6,590 nt of DNA from positions 1 to 6,590 of the forward strand of contig URRX01000081.1 in NCBI GenBank assembly GCA_900550345.1. Reading direction: 5' to 3'. This document shows positions 5,357 to 6,590 of this stretch, piece by piece (positions within the stretch are counted from its first letter, which is position 1; each line of letters opens with the position of its first letter). Made by a program: the position numbers and the translations under genes. The stretch comes from an uncultured Anaerococcus sp. Its GTDB lineage: Bacteria; Bacillota; Clostridia; Tissierellales; Peptoniphilaceae. The notes beneath the pieces are model-generated. The model did not search any database, had not been told where the DNA came from, and worked only from the letters and a program-made list of their open reading frames with translations.

Positions 5357-6590
5357 ATGGTTTTTATATCTGATGATAAAAAAAATGAAATTTTAGAAAA
5401 TTCAGATATTGTAGCAATTATTGGTGATTATGTAGATTTAAAAAAATCTGGAAATTCCTATAAGGGTTTGTGTCCTTTTCATAATGAGAAGACACCATCT
5501 TTTACTGTTGACGACAAGAAACAATTATTTCATTGCTTTGGCTGTGGTGAAGGCGGAGATGTTGTTTCTTTTATTATGCATAAAGAAGGACTCTCTTATA
5601 TTGATTCTATGAAATATTTAGCTAATAAGGCTGGTATTAAACTAGATAATACAAAATCTAGTAAGGAAAATAAAAGATTAAATAGACTTTATGATATCAA
5701 TAGAGATATTATGATGTATTTTTATAAAAATTTACTAACTGATAAGGCTGGACAAACATATTTGAAAAATAGAGGCTTTAGATCAAATATTGTAAATACT
5801 TTTATGCTAGGTTTTGCCAAAAATTCATGGGATGATTTAATATCTTATATTAAGGAGAAAGATTATCTTTTAGATGATATTGAAAATTTAGGTTTGATTA
5901 AAAAATCTCAAAATGGAAAATATTATGATAAGTATAGAAATAGGCTGATTTTTCCAATAATAAATCATTATGGAAAAGTAATTGGATTTGGTGGAAGAAG
6001 TATTGATTCAACTATGCCTAAATATTTGAATTCTCCAGAAAGCGAAGTTTTTAAAAAAAGATATAACCTTTATGGTTTAAATATTTTTAAAAAGCAATCA
6101 AATAAGGATATTATTTTGGTTGAAGGATATATGGATGTAATTGGTTTGAATAACCAAGGAATTGATCAGGCTGTAGCAAGTCTTGGAACTTCACTTACAA
6201 ACGATCAGGCAAAACTTTTAAAAAGGTATGCAAAGAATGTTTATATTTGCTATGACGAGGATAATGCTGGAATAAAAGCTACAGATAGGGCCATTGAAAT
6301 ACTCTTAGATGAGGGAATAAAACCTAATATTATTAGCCTTGAAAAAGGACTTGATCCTGATGATTTTGTAAAAAAATATGGTAGAGATGCCTTTATAAAA
6401 AAAATGGATGAGGCTAGTGATGTTTATAATTACAAGTATAATAAGATTCTTGATATATATGCATCAAGTAAAGATAATGAAAAATTTGAAAAATTAAATT
6501 TATTTATAGAATTTTTAGCATCAATAAAGTCGGATTTGACAAGAGAAATTTTTGTTAATAATGTTAGCAAACTTTTTGATGTAGATAAGT
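5357..6590 (+). CDS. dnaG: DNA primase, 3'-truncated by the window end
   Basis: Primase makes the short RNA primers for DNA replication at the fork, together with the replicative helicase. The frame is open from the ATG at 5357 to the window edge (411 codons of a usual 580-600 or so). The CHC2 zinc ribbon is complete: Cys39, His42, Cys60 and Cys63 in LCPFHNEKTPSF and FHCFGCGEGGDVVSF. The RNA polymerase core follows, with RNRLIFPI (194-201), VIGFGGR (208-214) and PKYLNSPE (221-228). The TOPRIM part has VEGYMDV, with Glu256 as metal ligand, and CYDEDNAG, with Asp300 and Asp302. After about residue 335 the helical stretch begins that connects to the helicase-binding C-terminal domain, which lies mostly outside. 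The start is supported by AAGGGGTGG (5344-5352), 4 bases before the ATG. In Firmicutes dnaG is usually followed by rpoD (sigA), which would lie just beyond this window. Nothing is unusual apart from the cut. Confidence 0.96.
   Translation, partial: MVFISDDKKNEILENSDIVAIIGDYVDLKKSGNSYKGLCPFHNEKTPSFTVDDKKQLFHCFGCGEGGDVVSFIMHKEGLSYIDSMKYLANKAGIKLDNTKSSKENKRLNRLYDINRDIMMYFYKNLLTDKAGQTYLKNRGFRSNIVNTFMLGFAKNSWDDLISYIKEKDYLLDDIENLGLIKKSQNGKYYDKYRNRLIFPIINHYGKVIGFGGRSIDSTMPKYLNSPESEVFKKRYNLYGLNIFKKQSNKDIILVEGYMDVIGLNNQGIDQAVASLGTSLTNDQAKLLKRYAKNVYICYDEDNAGIKATDRAIEILLDEGIKPNIISLEKGLDPDDFVKKYGRDAFIKKMDEASDVYNYKYNKILDIYASSKDNEKFEKLNLFIEFLASIKSDLTREIFVNNVSKLFDVDK

Overview
The window is very AT-rich DNA, dominated by A/T-ending codons and ATA/AGA usage, with strong Shine-Dalgarno sites and Gram-positive style terminators. 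Together with a DeoR-type fruR-fruK-fruA operon and a divergent YvlD-like membrane protein, this points to a low-GC Gram-positive anaerobe. A Peptoniphilaceae/Tissierellia-type coccus such as Anaerococcus or Peptoniphilus fits, but the genus is an inference from style, not a database match.

Layout: (1) 1-210, minus strand, the N-terminal part of a small YvlD/phage-holin-IV-like membrane protein that runs off the left edge. (2) 211-338, a compact divergent control region with a promoter for each direction and four tandem 10-bp repeats that overlap the -35 of the fru promoter. (3) 339-3798, a tightly packed fructose operon: fruR (DeoR-family regulator), fruK (1-phosphofructokinase) and fruA (EIIABC fructose permease), joined by 4-bp and 10-bp overlaps and closed by a strong intrinsic terminator. 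(4) 3888-5261, a class 3-type aldehyde dehydrogenase standing alone between two terminators. (5) 5303-6590, a promoter and the first 411 codons of dnaG (DNA primase), cut off by the right edge.

How it works together: FruA imports fructose and phosphorylates it at C1 through His67 (IIA) and Cys175 (IIB). FruK converts fructose-1-phosphate to fructose-1,6-bisphosphate for glycolysis. FruR presumably represses the operon by binding the 10-bp repeats and is released by a sugar phosphate, most likely fructose-1-phosphate. The aldehyde dehydrogenase and primase are functionally separate.

Nothing here amounts to a novel system. The points most worth a second look are regulatory: the fruR transcript looks leaderless (the -10 box ends 8 bases before the ATG, with no Shine-Dalgarno and no alternative start), and the helically phased repeat array is a clear candidate operator. 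Two enzymes also carry unusual residues in normally conserved motifs: Met41 in the FruK GGKG motif, and Arg141 where aldehyde dehydrogenases usually have the cofactor-binding Glu.
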